Assembly (NCBI RefSeq): GCF_002906855.1
Contig: NZ_MINI01000028.1
Location: 1,612,001 to 1,676,000 of the forward strand
Direction: 5' to 3'
From: Pseudomonas putida
Lineage (GTDB): Bacteria; Pseudomonadota; Gammaproteobacteria; Pseudomonadales; Pseudomonadaceae
DNA length: 64,000 nucleotides
The first letter of the stretch is position 1; every line of letters begins with the position of its first letter. The notes below the pieces were generated by a model. It made no database searches. It worked only from the letters and a program-made list of their open reading frames with translations, and had not been told where the DNA came from. This document shows, one piece after another, positions 37,336-45,500 of this stretch. Position numbers and translations under genes: made by a program.

Positions 37336-38223
37336 TCAGTCTGCGGCGAGTGCAGGGTTTGCCTCGCGGCGCATGGACAGTGTAGCGCCGACCGAGGCTG
37401 CGATGATGGCAAGAATGGCCAGCCACTGGGTGGTGTTCAGTACTTCGCCGAGGAACAGCAGGCCTGAGAGTGCGCCAATCGCCGGTTCGATGCTCATCAG
37501 CGTACCGAAGGTACGGGCTGGCATGCGGGTCAGGGCGACCATTTCCAGGCTATAGGGCAGGGCGGTCGAAAGCACGGCGACACCCAGTGCCAGCGGGATG
37601 ACGGCAGGGGTGAGCAATGCACTGCCGGCATGCACGATGCCGATGGGCGCGACAAACAAGGCCGCGACCACCACGCCGAGGGCCGCGCTCTGGATGCCGT
37701 GCTCGGCGCCGGCGCGCTGGCCGAACAGAATGTACAGAGCCCAGCAAACGCCTGCGCCAAGCGCATAGGCCGCACCCATCATATCGAGCGGCTGGCCGCC
37801 GTGCCCGACCGGTAGCAACAACAACAGGCCGGCAACCGCCAGGGCAATCCACACGAAGTCCAGCGCACGGCGCGAGGCGAACAATGCCACGGCCAGCGGG
37901 CCGGTGAACTCCAGGGCGACGGCGATGCCTAGCGGCGTGGTTTGCAGCGACATATAGAAGAGGAAGTTCATGCCGCCCAGGGACATGCCGTAGACGACGA
38001 CGTTACGCAGGGTATTGGCGGTCATGCGCACGCGCCATGGTCGCAGGATCAGCAGCATGATGATGCTGGCGAAGATCAGGCGCAGGGTGGTGGTGCCTTG
38101 AGCGCCAATGATGGGGAACATGCTTTTTGCCAATGAAGCGCCGGACTGGATCGAGGCCATGGCGATGAGCAGCAGGCCGATCGGGAAGAGAGTGGCGGCC
38201 AGGCTGCGGGGCTGGGTGTTCAT
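37336..38223 (-). CDS. rhtA: EamA-family exporter, RhtA-like
   Basis: 295 residues with ten predicted helices and two EamA repeats. The sequence (IGLLLIAMASIQSGASLAKS; LEFTGPLAVALFASRRALDF; FGTLMSIEPAIGALSGLLFL) resembles RhtA, the threonine/homoserine exporter. GCAATATAGTGC, identical to an operator at the XRE-cupin gene, lies 37 bases upstream of the start and overlaps a TATATT-like -10 on the minus strand. This suggests repression by that regulator. The exported substrate is inferred only. Confidence 0.85.
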   Translation of the reverse strand: MNTQPRSLAATLFPIGLLLIAMASIQSGASLAKSMFPIIGAQGTTTLRLIFASIIMLLILRPWRVRMTANTLRNVVVYGMSLGGMNFLFYMSLQTTPLGIAVALEFTGPLAVALFASRRALDFVWIALAVAGLLLLLPVGHGGQPLDMMGAAYALGAGVCWALYILFGQRAGAEHGIQSAALGVVVAALFVAPIGIVHAGSALLTPAVIPLALGVAVLSTALPYSLEMVALTRMPARTFGTLMSIEPAIGALSGLLFLGEVLNTTQWLAILAIIAASVGATLSMRREANPALAAD

Positions 38224-38259
38224 TTATGCGCGGCTATCCTTGGGAGGTGTGCGGGTTGT

Positions 38260-38271
38260 GCAATATAGTGC
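38260..38271. promoter_or_regulatory. Candidate XRE-cupin operator upstream of the RhtA-like gene
   Basis: GCAATATAGTGC followed by GCAA, identical over 12 bases to the site at 29814-29825. On the minus strand it contains TATATT, a possible -10 for the exporter gene. Confidence 0.65.
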
Positions 38272-38346
38272 GCAATTGGTGGTGCGAGGTGCAAGGCTCC
38301 TTTAATAGGCTTTTCATCGAATGTTTCAATTTCATGAAGTTAAGGG

Positions 38347-38382
38347 TTGACGCGCTTTCGAATCCCCTTATAATGCGCCCCA
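38347..38382 (+). promoter_or_regulatory. Consensus sigma-70, stable-RNA-type promoter
   Basis: -35 TTGACG (38347-38352), a 16-bp spacer, a perfect -10 TATAAT (38369-38374) and a GC-rich discriminator GCGCCCC. The transcript should begin near A38382. AT-rich sequence upstream could act as an UP element. This is typical of stringently controlled rRNA/tRNA promoters. Confidence 0.8.
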
Positions 38383-38436
38383 CTTCCAGCGACATCGGAA
38401 CGACAAACTCCTTGGAATTCAATGAGTTAAGTAGTT

Positions 38437-38498
38437 GAGGTGATGTTCGCCGATGGTAGTGTGGGGTTTCCCCATGTGAGAGTAGGTCATCGTCAAGA
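38437..38498 (+). rRNA. Truncated 5S rRNA (3' half), part of an apparent rrn-operon scar
   Basis: From about 38448 to 38498 the sequence (CGCCGATGGTAGTGTGGGG, TTTCCCCATGTGAGAGTAGG, TCATCGTCAAG) is the 3' half of Pseudomonas 5S rRNA. A GAGGTGA just upstream may be a further short match after a deletion. The 5' half is missing and no 23S or 16S sequence is present. A stable-RNA promoter and leader lie immediately upstream and a strong terminator downstream. Confidence 0.8.
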
Positions 38499-38507
38499 TT
38501 CATTTCG

Positions 38508-38549
38508 CAAAACCCCTATCTGCGCATGCAGGTAGGGGTTTTGTCTTTT
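38508..38549 (+). terminator. Strong intrinsic terminator behind the 5S fragment
   Basis: CAAAACCCCTA (38508-38518) pairs perfectly with TAGGGGTTTTG (38533-38543), with an inner CTGC/GCAG stem, followed by TCTTTT. It resembles rRNA-operon terminators and probably also stops the convergent stress-protein transcript. Confidence 0.9.
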
Positions 38550-38565
38550 CGGACGAAGGAAACCT

Positions 38566-39429
38566 TCAGCCTCGGGCAACTTCGGCGAGGTGCGCCGTTG
38601 CTTCTTCGCTCTTGAGTACCAGCACATCGCCTTCCAGCGAATCGAGCACCACTTCCGAGGTATTGCCGATCAGTGCCCCGGAAATCCCGCTGCGCGCAAC
38701 GGTGCCAATCACCGTGACAACGGCATCGAGCCGCTCCTCGAAATGGGGAATCAGCACATCTGCAGGCCCTTCCGCGACATGCAGGTGCTCTTCACTGATA
38801 TCGAACTCTGCCTGGAATGCACTGCAGGCTTCCCGATAGCGCTTTTCGATGGTTTCACTCAGCTGATAAACCGGGTCTGATGCCGACAGCATGGGTGAGG
38901 GGTGCGCGCTGACGACATGCAGTTGACCCTTGGCCAACCCGGCAATGGCATAGCCATGGTCAATGATACTGGCATGCAGGCGACGATGGTCTTCATCCTG
39001 ATTGCCGACATCCACCGCTGCCAGGATCACGCCACCGGTCCAGGCGCGTTCGCTCTTGACCATAAGCACCGCACAGGGGCACTGACGCAACAGCTTCCAG
39101 TCGGTCGGGGTCAGCAATGCCTTCTTCAGCGGGTTATCCGGCCGATGTTCCTTGATGACCAGGTCACACCCTTCGGCCTGTTGCACGGCGATGATCGACT
39201 CATGCAAGGTCTCATGCCAGGTCTGTTCATGGGTGACATTGTCATAGCCATCATCATGCAACTGGCTGCCGAGCAGGCTGAGCAGTGCACTGTGGTCATG
39301 CTTCCTGTCACACATCAGCAGATGCAGGCGAGCACCGGTCACGCCGGCAATCAGCTTGGCACGAGTCAGCGCTCGACTATGGGCATGTTCGGGGTCTAGG
39401 ACGACGAGGATGCTACGGACAGCTTGCAT
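38566..39429 (-). CDS. Tandem-domain universal stress protein (UspE-like), Anr-controlled
   Basis: 287 residues with two Usp domains. The first begins SILVVLDPEHAHSRAL and ends with CPCAVLMVKSER. The second starts at GGVILAAVDVGNQDEDH and ends GALIGNTSEVVLDSLEGDVLVLKS, with the nucleotide-loop pattern G-x2-G-x9-S/T. It is a soluble cytosolic protein for survival under anaerobiosis or stress. ATG 39427-39429 follows GGAG. A perfect Anr box lies at 39496-39509 with a TATAGT -10 (39467-39472, minus strand), giving a class II Anr-activated promoter. Confidence 0.92.
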   Translation of the reverse strand: MQAVRSILVVLDPEHAHSRALTRAKLIAGVTGARLHLLMCDRKHDHSALLSLLGSQLHDDGYDNVTHEQTWHETLHESIIAVQQAEGCDLVIKEHRPDNPLKKALLTPTDWKLLRQCPCAVLMVKSERAWTGGVILAAVDVGNQDEDHRRLHASIIDHGYAIAGLAKGQLHVVSAHPSPMLSASDPVYQLSETIEKRYREACSAFQAEFDISEEHLHVAEGPADVLIPHFEERLDAVVTVIGTVARSGISGALIGNTSEVVLDSLEGDVLVLKSEEATAHLAEVARG

Positions 39430-39495
39430 GGGCGTGAACTCCGTCAAAGGTGGCGACCAATGCCTGACTATAGTCGGCGCCTCCCGCGTCGCCGC

Positions 39496-39509
39496 TTGAT
39501 GTACATCAA
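39496..39509 (-). promoter_or_regulatory. Anr (FNR-type) box for the universal stress protein gene
   Basis: TTGATGTACATCAA is a perfect match to TTGAT-N4-ATCAA. Its centre lies about 42 bases from the start predicted from the TATAGT -10 at 39467-39472 on the minus strand, the geometry of class II activation. Confidence 0.9.
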
Positions 39510-39582
39510 GCATAGTCACTGGTGCTGCCCGTCGCCCTCGGTATAATCGCCGGTCTTGCCTGTCCAGTGTGGTTGTTCGTTT

Positions 39583-40200
39583 ATGTCGCTGATCCCCGAA
39601 ATCGATGCCTTCCTCGGCTGCCCGACCCCAGATGCCTGGATCGAAGCGGCGCTCGCCGACCAGGAAACCCTGCTGATCGATCACAAGAACTGCGAGTTCA
39701 AGGCGGCCAGCACCGCCCTGAGCCTGATCGCCAAGTACAACACCCACCTGGACCTGATCAACATGATGTCGCGCCTGGCCCGTGAAGAGTTGGTGCATCA
39801 CGAGCAGGTGCTGCGGTTGATGAAGCGTCGCGGCGTGCCGCTGCGGCCGGTTTCTGCGGGGCGTTATGCGTCTGGCCTGCGCCGCCTGGTGCGCGCCCAC
39901 GAGCCGGTGAAGCTGGTGGATACCCTGGTGGTCGGGGCATTCATCGAGGCCCGTAGTTGCGAGCGTTTTGCGGCCTTGGTGCCACACCTCGATGAGGAGC
40001 TCGGCACCTTCTATCACGGCCTGCTCAAAAGCGAAGCCCGCCATTATCAGGGCTACCTGAAGCTGGCCCACCAGTATGGGGAAGAGGCGGACATCGCCCG
40101 CCGCGTCGAACTGGTACGCCTAGCAGAAGCGGAGCTGATCCAGTCTCCCGATCAGGAGCTACGCTTCCACAGCGGTATCCCGATGGCGCAAGCTGCCTGA
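39583..40200 (+). CDS. miaE: tRNA-(ms2io6A37) hydroxylase
   Basis: 205 residues of a ferritin-like non-heme di-iron monooxygenase that hydroxylates the isopentenyl group of ms2i6A37 in tRNA. The iron-ligand pattern is visible as EFKAAS, SRLAREELVHHEQ (ExxH), GAFIEARSCERF and LLKSEARHYQGY (ExxH). A TATAAT (39542-39547) lies just upstream; the ATG at 39583 gives the family N-terminus. It is convergent with the DUF883 gene, 3 bases away. Confidence 0.95.
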   Translation: MSLIPEIDAFLGCPTPDAWIEAALADQETLLIDHKNCEFKAASTALSLIAKYNTHLDLINMMSRLAREELVHHEQVLRLMKRRGVPLRPVSAGRYASGLRRLVRAHEPVKLVDTLVVGAFIEARSCERFAALVPHLDEELGTFYHGLLKSEARHYQGYLKLAHQYGEEADIARRVELVRLAEAELIQSPDQELRFHSGIPMAQAA

Positions 40201-40203
40201 CGC

Positions 40204-40524
40204 CTAGTAGCGGCGCCCCAGCAGCAGGCCGATCACCAGGCCGAAGCCTGCGGACACGGCCACGGTCTGCCATGGATGGCCACCGATATAGTCTTGGGTG
40301 GCCTCCACCACAGGTTGCGCCTTGGCCCGCACCTGGCCGGCGGCCTCGCGTGCCTGGCGCAGTTTCAGGCTGACCTGCGCACGCAGGGTCTCGGCTTCTT
40401 CGCCAACCAGCGCGGCGCTTTCGTTGAGCAGTTTTTCCGATTCTTCGATCAATGCCTGCAGTTCACTGAACACCTGGTCCTTGATCTGATCACTGTCGGC
40501 CAGTGCGGCGGTTTTTCGGGCCAT
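40204..40524 (-). CDS. DUF883/ElaB-type membrane-anchored protein
   Basis: 106 residues: a long amphipathic N-terminal helix region (SELQALIEESEKLLNESAAL) and one C-terminal helix, WQTVAVSAGFGLVIGLLLGRRY (22 residues, anchor followed by RRY). This is the layout of the ElaB/YqjD family, tail-anchored proteins that bind ribosomes in stationary phase. The ATG follows GAGGA. It is divergent from the small gene at 40654. Confidence 0.88.
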   Translation of the reverse strand: MARKTAALADSDQIKDQVFSELQALIEESEKLLNESAALVGEEAETLRAQVSLKLRQAREAAGQVRAKAQPVVEATQDYIGGHPWQTVAVSAGFGLVIGLLLGRRY

Positions 40525-40653
40525 GAACACGTCCTCGTCGATCGGGTGGTTTGAATAATGGATGCCAGCGCGCCGGGAAAGTTGCGACGGCTTTGCTGAT
40601 GATGCGACGCCAAGGTGTAAGATAGCGGCCATTTTCAACAGGCAGGTACCTTC

Positions 40654-40917
40654 ATGAGTTTCAATCTAGCCAACATGAGCTTCGAGGAACGGGCGCAGAT
40701 CGAGGCAGAAAAGGCCCGGCTGTTCGAAATGTGGCAGAGCAACCTGGGCAAGGCCAAGGGTGAAGCTGCCCGACTGATCGCCGAAAAACCACGCCGCAAA
40801 GGCAAGTGGGCGGAATGGGTGCGTGCCGAACTGGACAGCCTGTCGCCGCCGGAATACGCCAGCATGGTGCGCAGCGAGGTCAACAAGATGATGGCTGCCG
40901 CCAGCGCCAATCGCTGA
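40654..40917 (+). CDS. Small hypothetical protein (87 aa), paralogue-like to the gene at 22358-22570
   Basis: 87 residues, charged and helical (SFEERAQIEAEKARLFEMWQ). The C-terminal motif WVRAELDSLSPPEYASMVRS corresponds to the end of the 70-residue protein at 22358-22570. No signal or membrane segment. It lies 9 bases from the end of the convergent LEA-domain gene. Function is unknown. Confidence 0.75.
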   Translation: MSFNLANMSFEERAQIEAEKARLFEMWQSNLGKAKGEAARLIAEKPRRKGKWAEWVRAELDSLSPPEYASMVRSEVNKMMAAASANR

Positions 40918-40926
40918 TTCATCCTC

Positions 40927-41415
40927 CTACCAATACAGGCTGCCCTCCTTGGGCAGGTCCAGCTTGCCTTCGTCGGTGAAGCGCACGGTGCCCAACGGCC
41001 CGCCGGCGAGCTTGCCACGCAGCTTGTAAGGCATCCCTTGCAGCGAATCGAGCTTGCCCAGGCCATAGGCCTGGCGCAGGAAGGCGAACGCCGTGATGCT
41101 CACCGGTACCACGATCACGGCCTCGTCGTAGCGGCCGATGTGCCCTTGCTGGTCGCTTACGCCGGCCGCCAGCGGCTGACCGTTGACCTCCAGGTTCAAC
41201 GCAATGCCGTTGTAGTCGATGGCCGACTCGTTGGGGTTCTGCACCCTCATCTTCACCGCCATGCGCATTTCCAGCTCCTGCCCCGGCAGAGGCTCGATGC
41301 CGATCACGCTGATGTTCAGCGGGTCGCGGTCCTGGAATAGCGCGCAGGCGTTGAGCACAGTGGCCAGCATCAGGACCAGCAGCAGACGAAGGGAGTGGCG
41401 TAAACGGGCAGCCAT
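40927..41415 (-). CDS. LEA14-type (water-stress/hypersensitive response domain) lipoprotein
   Basis: 162 residues. A basic N-terminus and hydrophobic helix end in LNAC, a lipobox. The rest is a single LEA-14/WHy beta-sandwich: LEMRMAVKMRVQNPNESAID has the conserved NPN motif, followed by VPVSITAFAFL. It is probably an outer-membrane or periplasmic stability protein. ATG 41413-41415 is chosen; an ATG seven codons upstream is possible. Confidence 0.82.
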   Translation of the reverse strand: MAARLRHSLRLLLVLMLATVLNACALFQDRDPLNISVIGIEPLPGQELEMRMAVKMRVQNPNESAIDYNGIALNLEVNGQPLAAGVSDQQGHIGRYDEAVIVVPVSITAFAFLRQAYGLGKLDSLQGMPYKLRGKLAGGPLGTVRFTDEGKLDLPKEGSLYW

Positions 41416-41495
41416 GGGTAAGGACCTTGCCGACAAAGTAGTGCCTGCAGTGTGGCAAATGCACGGCGGCGTTGAAAGTGTTGGGCTTTATGAAA

Positions 41496-41514
41496 GATAC
41501 TGTTTCTCATTAAC
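41496..41514 (+). promoter_or_regulatory. Fur-box-like site upstream of the sigma factor gene
   Basis: GATACTGTTTCTCATTAAC agrees with the 19-bp Fur consensus GATAATGATAATCATTATC at 14 positions. It lies 38 bases before the sigma factor ATG and suggests iron repression of the sigma/anti-sigma pair. Confidence 0.6.
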
Positions 41515-41551
41515 GCCCGACAATTCCTCCTACTGGCAGTGCTTCTACCCC

Positions 41552-42070
41552 ATGCTGACGTCTCCCGTGTCCGGTCTGCTGGCAAGTTTCCAGGAGCACT
41601 ACGACGACCTGCTGCAGTTTCTAACCCGGCGCATGAGCGACCGGCAGCGTGCCGCCGACGTGGCGCAGGAGACGTACCTGAAGCTGGTGAAGATCGACGA
41701 GCAGGCGGTGCCAGTGCTGCATGCGCGCAGCTTCATCTTCCGTGTGGCCGGCAACCTGGCCATTGACGCGCTGCGCCGTGAGCAGCGCATCGCAGCCAGC
41801 CATGAGGACAGCGATGGCGCGGGGGAGGTGGCCTGCCCGGCGCCGGCACCAGAGGCGACACTGCTGGCCCATGAGCGCCTGCAGATCCTCGACGAAGCAC
41901 TGCTGCAATTGTCCAGTAATGCTCGCCAGGCGTTGCTGCTCAATCGGGTCGAGGGCCTGACCCAGGCGCAGATCGCACAACAGCTGGGCGTTTCCGAGAG
42001 CATGGTGGCAAAATACATCGGCCAGGCCCTGCGCCATTGCCGTGACTGGCTCAAGCACAAACATGACTGA
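41552..42070 (+). CDS. FecI-like ECF sigma factor
   Basis: 172 residues. Region 2 includes HYDDLLQFLTRRMSDRQRAA and ADVAQETYLKLVK. Region 4 includes LLNRVEGLTQAQIAQQLGVS with its HTH and ESMVAKYIGQALRHC. This is the iron-starvation subfamily that transcribes a TonB-receptor gene after a surface signal. The FecR-like gene overlaps its end by 8 bases and the receptor follows, the standard cell-surface signalling set. Confidence 0.93.
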   Translation: MLTSPVSGLLASFQEHYDDLLQFLTRRMSDRQRAADVAQETYLKLVKIDEQAVPVLHARSFIFRVAGNLAIDALRREQRIAASHEDSDGAGEVACPAPAPEATLLAHERLQILDEALLQLSSNARQALLLNRVEGLTQAQIAQQLGVSESMVAKYIGQALRHCRDWLKHKHD

Positions 42071-42938
42071 TACCTCGACCATGCACGCTCCGCAGCCGAT
42101 CAGTGACTTGTCCGACGATGCCCTCGACTGGCAGGTACTGCTGCACTCGGGCCATTCCAGTGCTACCGATCAGGCACGCTACCAGCGCTGGTGTCAGCTG
42201 AGCCCGGCACATGCCGAGGCGGCGCATGAGGCCGAAGCACTGTGGCAGGATCTGGGCCACACGCCGACTGCCCAGGTGTTCGAAGCAGCGCCCGCGCGCC
42301 GTAGCAAGCGCCACTGGGCAACAGGCATCGCCGCCTCCCTGATGCTTCTGGTGGCAGGTTACGGCGGCTGGCAACAGGTGCCGGTGTGGCTGGCGGACTA
42401 TCACACGGGTATCGGCGAGCAACAGCGCATAACCCTCGCGGACGGTTCGCGGGTATTGCTCAACAGCGGCAGCGCGCTCAACGTGGCGTTTAGCGCCGAC
42501 GAGCGCAGGGTGACGCTCGAGGCCGGCGAGGCCCTGTTCGAAACCACCGATGACCCACGTCCCTTCGTGGTAGAAACCGCCGGTGAGGCCGTGCAGGGCA
42601 GTGCGGCAACCTTCAGTGTGCGCGGTGACGGCCATGTGGTGCTGGCCAAAGGCGAAGCCCGGCTCGGTGATCACAGCCTGGCCATTGCAGCCGACGCCAG
42701 CGCGCAGACAGCCTGGCAGCGGGGCAAGCTGATCTTCAATGGCAAACCGTTGGGGCAGGTGCTGGCCGAGCTCGAACGCTACCAGCACGGCCGCATTCTG
42801 CTCTCCGACCACACGCTCTCGGCACTCGAAGTCAGTGGCGTATTCGACTTGAACGAACCACAGGCCCTGCTGCGCACGCTGGAGCAGCGTTACGGCCTCA
42901 AAGTCACCTACCTGCCGTGGCTGGCCGTGGTGCATTGA
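42063..42938 (+). CDS. FecR-like anti-sigma/sigma regulator
   Basis: 291 residues. A cytosolic N-terminal DUF4880-type domain (ALDWQVLLHSGHSSATDQAR, YQRWCQLSPAHAEAAHEAE) is followed by one membrane helix near residues 90-108 (GIAASLMLLVAGYGGW). A periplasmic FecR domain comes next (GEQQRITLADGSRVLLNSGS) with a C-terminal STN-like segment. It senses the state of the receptor and controls the adjacent sigma factor. Its ATG overlaps the sigma gene stop (ATGACTGA). Confidence 0.93.
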   Translation: MTDTSTMHAPQPISDLSDDALDWQVLLHSGHSSATDQARYQRWCQLSPAHAEAAHEAEALWQDLGHTPTAQVFEAAPARRSKRHWATGIAASLMLLVAGYGGWQQVPVWLADYHTGIGEQQRITLADGSRVLLNSGSALNVAFSADERRVTLEAGEALFETTDDPRPFVVETAGEAVQGSAATFSVRGDGHVVLAKGEARLGDHSLAIAADASAQTAWQRGKLIFNGKPLGQVLAELERYQHGRILLSDHTLSALEVSGVFDLNEPQALLRTLEQRYGLKVTYLPWLAVVH

Positions 42939-43058
42939 GCCTGTAAAAAATAATCGAAACTTTTTTCATTTGGCGCTGCAAGTTCGTGCAAGCCAGAACG
43001 TCGTAGTGGGACTGATCAGCAACCCATTCTCATTTACGACTTGTCTGGAAGCTCATTC

Positions 43059-45491
43059 GTGCCTCTTTTGCCCATGCCCTCACACCGTCGCGGCGGTCGC
43101 CTTCACCATGCCTTGATGTCCTGCAGTGCCCTGGCCATGTTCGCCGGCCCCCTGCAGGCTTGGGCCGCCACAGACGTGCCAGCTCAGGTTCAGGCGCGCC
43201 AGGTTCAACTGGACCTGCCGACACAACCTCTGGATCAGGCCCTGACCGCATTCGCCGACCAGGCCGGCCTGCACCTGCTGTACACCACGGGGGATGTGGC
43301 AGGCCTGAACAGCCCGGCGCTGCAGGGCAGCTACAGCATCGAACAGGCGCTGCAGCTAATGCTGGCTGGCAGCGACATGGCCTGGCAGTTCAACGACTCA
43401 CGCACGGTCACCCTGCGCAAGGCTGCGCCTGCGCCGCAGGCGGTCAACCTGAAACCCATCGAAGTCAGTGTTGCCTCGCGCACCAGCACCGCCATCAGCG
43501 AAATCCCCGGCACGGTATGGGTAGTGGACCAACAGCAGCTGCGCGAACAGATCGACAGCGGCGTCAGCCTCAAGGAGGCCATCGGCAAACTGGTGCCAGG
43601 CCTCGACTTGGCCCCCGAAGGGCGTACCAACTACGGCCAGAACATGCGTGGGCGCAATGTGCTGGTGATGATCGATGGTGTCAGCCAGAACAGCTCGCGC
43701 GGCCTGTCGCGCCAGTTCGACAGCATTTCACCGTTCAACGTCGAACGTGTCGAGGTCCTGTCCGGCGCCAGCGCCATCTACGGCGGCGGTGCCACCGGCG
43801 GGATCATCAACATCGTCACCAAGAAGGGCGAGCCAGGCCCGGCACGCTTCGAAACCCAGCTGGGTGCCAGCAGTGGCTTCAACAACAGCGACGACCTGGC
43901 TACGCGCTTCGCCCAGTCGGTCAGTGGCGGCAACGAGCGAGTCAGCGGGCGCCTGGGGATCTCCGGAGAGCAGAACGAAGCGTTCTACGATGGCGCGGGC
44001 GATCAGATCTTCATCGACAACACCCAGACCGACCTGCAGTACAACCGTACCATAGACGTGCTGGGCACCCTCGGCCTGAAACTCAATGATGAGCAAAGCC
44101 TCGACCTGCTGGCCCAGTACTACGATTCCGGCAACCACGGCAGTACCGGTATCTATTTCCCCAACCTCAACTACAACGCCCCCTCTGACCTGGAGGACGC
44201 CGAACTGCGCAGCGGCTATTCCTCGGACCTGGAGCCACGCACCCGGCGCCTGCTGCTCAATGCCAACTACCACCACACCGACGTGCTGGGCCAGGACTTC
44301 TACCTGCAGGCCTCGTACCGCAAGGAAAACGACAACTTCTATCCGTTCCCGTACTACAACCGCGCCACGCCGACCGGTGCGCGCGGCGTGTACTTCGCCG
44401 CCTCGCAACAGAACTTCGAGGTCACCAGCCTCAAGGGCCTGTTCGCCAAGCAGTGGGATACCCTCAAGCTGACCTATGGCGTCGACCTGGACCGCGAGCG
44501 CTTCAATGCCGACCAGACCACCTTCGATGCTCAGACTTCATCCGAAAGCGGCGGCCTTGACCTGAACAAGCAGAGCAAGGCGGAGCGCTATCCCAGCTAT
44601 CGGGTCGATGGCGTTTCGGTCTACGCCCAGCTCGACTGGCATGCCACCGACAACCTGACCTTGTCCGGCGGCGCCCGGCGCCAGCAGATGGATGTGGATG
44701 TCAGCGACTTCAAGGGCGTGCCCGGTGGCAGTAACGACTATGAGGTCAACCTGTACAACGTCGGCGCCATCTACGACTTCAAGAACGGCCACCAGGTGTG
44801 GACCAACTATGGCGAAGGCTTCGACCTGCCGGACCCGGCCAAATACTACGGCAAGCCTGGCTTGAGCGTCGCGGACAACCCGCTGGCCGGCATCAAGAGC
44901 CGCCAGGTCGAACTAGGGTGGCGCTATGCCGACCTTGATTGGGACGCGCAGGCAGCGCTTTACTACATCTGGTCGGACAAGATCATCAACGTCGACTCAC
45001 AAACGCTGACCATCAACGTTGAAGACCAGAAGAGCCGCGACTTCGGTTTCGAAGGCGCGCTGACCCGGCACTTCCAGACGGGCTGGGAGGCGGGCGGTAC
45101 CGTTCACCTGACCCGTTCCGAGGAAGAAGACACCGAAGGCGGCTGGATCAAACGCGATGCCCGCTATGCCTCGCTGTCCAAGGCCACCGGGTTCGTTGGC
45201 TGGAAGGGCGATGGCCGCAGCGCGCGGCTGCAGGCCAACCATGCTTTCAGCCTGAAGGACGATGCCGATCATGAGATCGACGGCTACACCACCTTCGACC
45301 TTCTGGGCAGTCAGGACACCGGTTTCGGTACCTTCAGCGCGGGTATCCAGAACCTGCTGGACAAGCAGTACAGCACCGTGTGGGGGCAGCGGGCGACGCT
45401 GTTCTACTCGCCGACCTACGGGCCGGCCTATCTGTATGACTACCAGGGGCGCGGCCGTACCTACACCCTGACCTGGAGCATGGCTTACTGA
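43059..45491 (+). CDS. TonB-dependent siderophore receptor with signalling (STN) domain
   Basis: About 810 residues. A signal peptide ends near AWAA. The STN signalling domain follows (LDLPTQPLDQALTAFADQAG, LHLLYTTGDVAGL). Then come the plug (TVWVVDQQQLREQ, VLVMIDGVSQ, VERVEVLSGASAIYGGGATG) and a 22-strand barrel ending YTLTWSMAY with a terminal aromatic residue. The N-terminal domain lets it signal to the FecR/FecI pair upstream. GTG 43059 has GGAAG seven bases upstream and is preferred; ATG 43074 is the alternative. The siderophore is unknown. Confidence 0.92.
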   Translation: MPLLPMPSHRRGGRLHHALMSCSALAMFAGPLQAWAATDVPAQVQARQVQLDLPTQPLDQALTAFADQAGLHLLYTTGDVAGLNSPALQGSYSIEQALQLMLAGSDMAWQFNDSRTVTLRKAAPAPQAVNLKPIEVSVASRTSTAISEIPGTVWVVDQQQLREQIDSGVSLKEAIGKLVPGLDLAPEGRTNYGQNMRGRNVLVMIDGVSQNSSRGLSRQFDSISPFNVERVEVLSGASAIYGGGATGGIINIVTKKGEPGPARFETQLGASSGFNNSDDLATRFAQSVSGGNERVSGRLGISGEQNEAFYDGAGDQIFIDNTQTDLQYNRTIDVLGTLGLKLNDEQSLDLLAQYYDSGNHGSTGIYFPNLNYNAPSDLEDAELRSGYSSDLEPRTRRLLLNANYHHTDVLGQDFYLQASYRKENDNFYPFPYYNRATPTGARGVYFAASQQNFEVTSLKGLFAKQWDTLKLTYGVDLDRERFNADQTTFDAQTSSESGGLDLNKQSKAERYPSYRVDGVSVYAQLDWHATDNLTLSGGARRQQMDVDVSDFKGVPGGSNDYEVNLYNVGAIYDFKNGHQVWTNYGEGFDLPDPAKYYGKPGLSVADNPLAGIKSRQVELGWRYADLDWDAQAALYYIWSDKIINVDSQTLTINVEDQKSRDFGFEGALTRHFQTGWEAGGTVHLTRSEEEDTEGGWIKRDARYASLSKATGFVGWKGDGRSARLQANHAFSLKDDADHEIDGYTTFDLLGSQDTGFGTFSAGIQNLLDKQYSTVWGQRATLFYSPTYGPAYLYDYQGRGRTYTLTWSMAY

Positions 45492-45500
45492 TTGTCGCTG

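Noticed and set aside
39430..40071. N-terminal extension of the universal stress protein frame on the minus strand
   Set aside because: It runs antisense through miaE, and the real Usp domain begins at 39429 with a ribosome site and an Anr promoter upstream.
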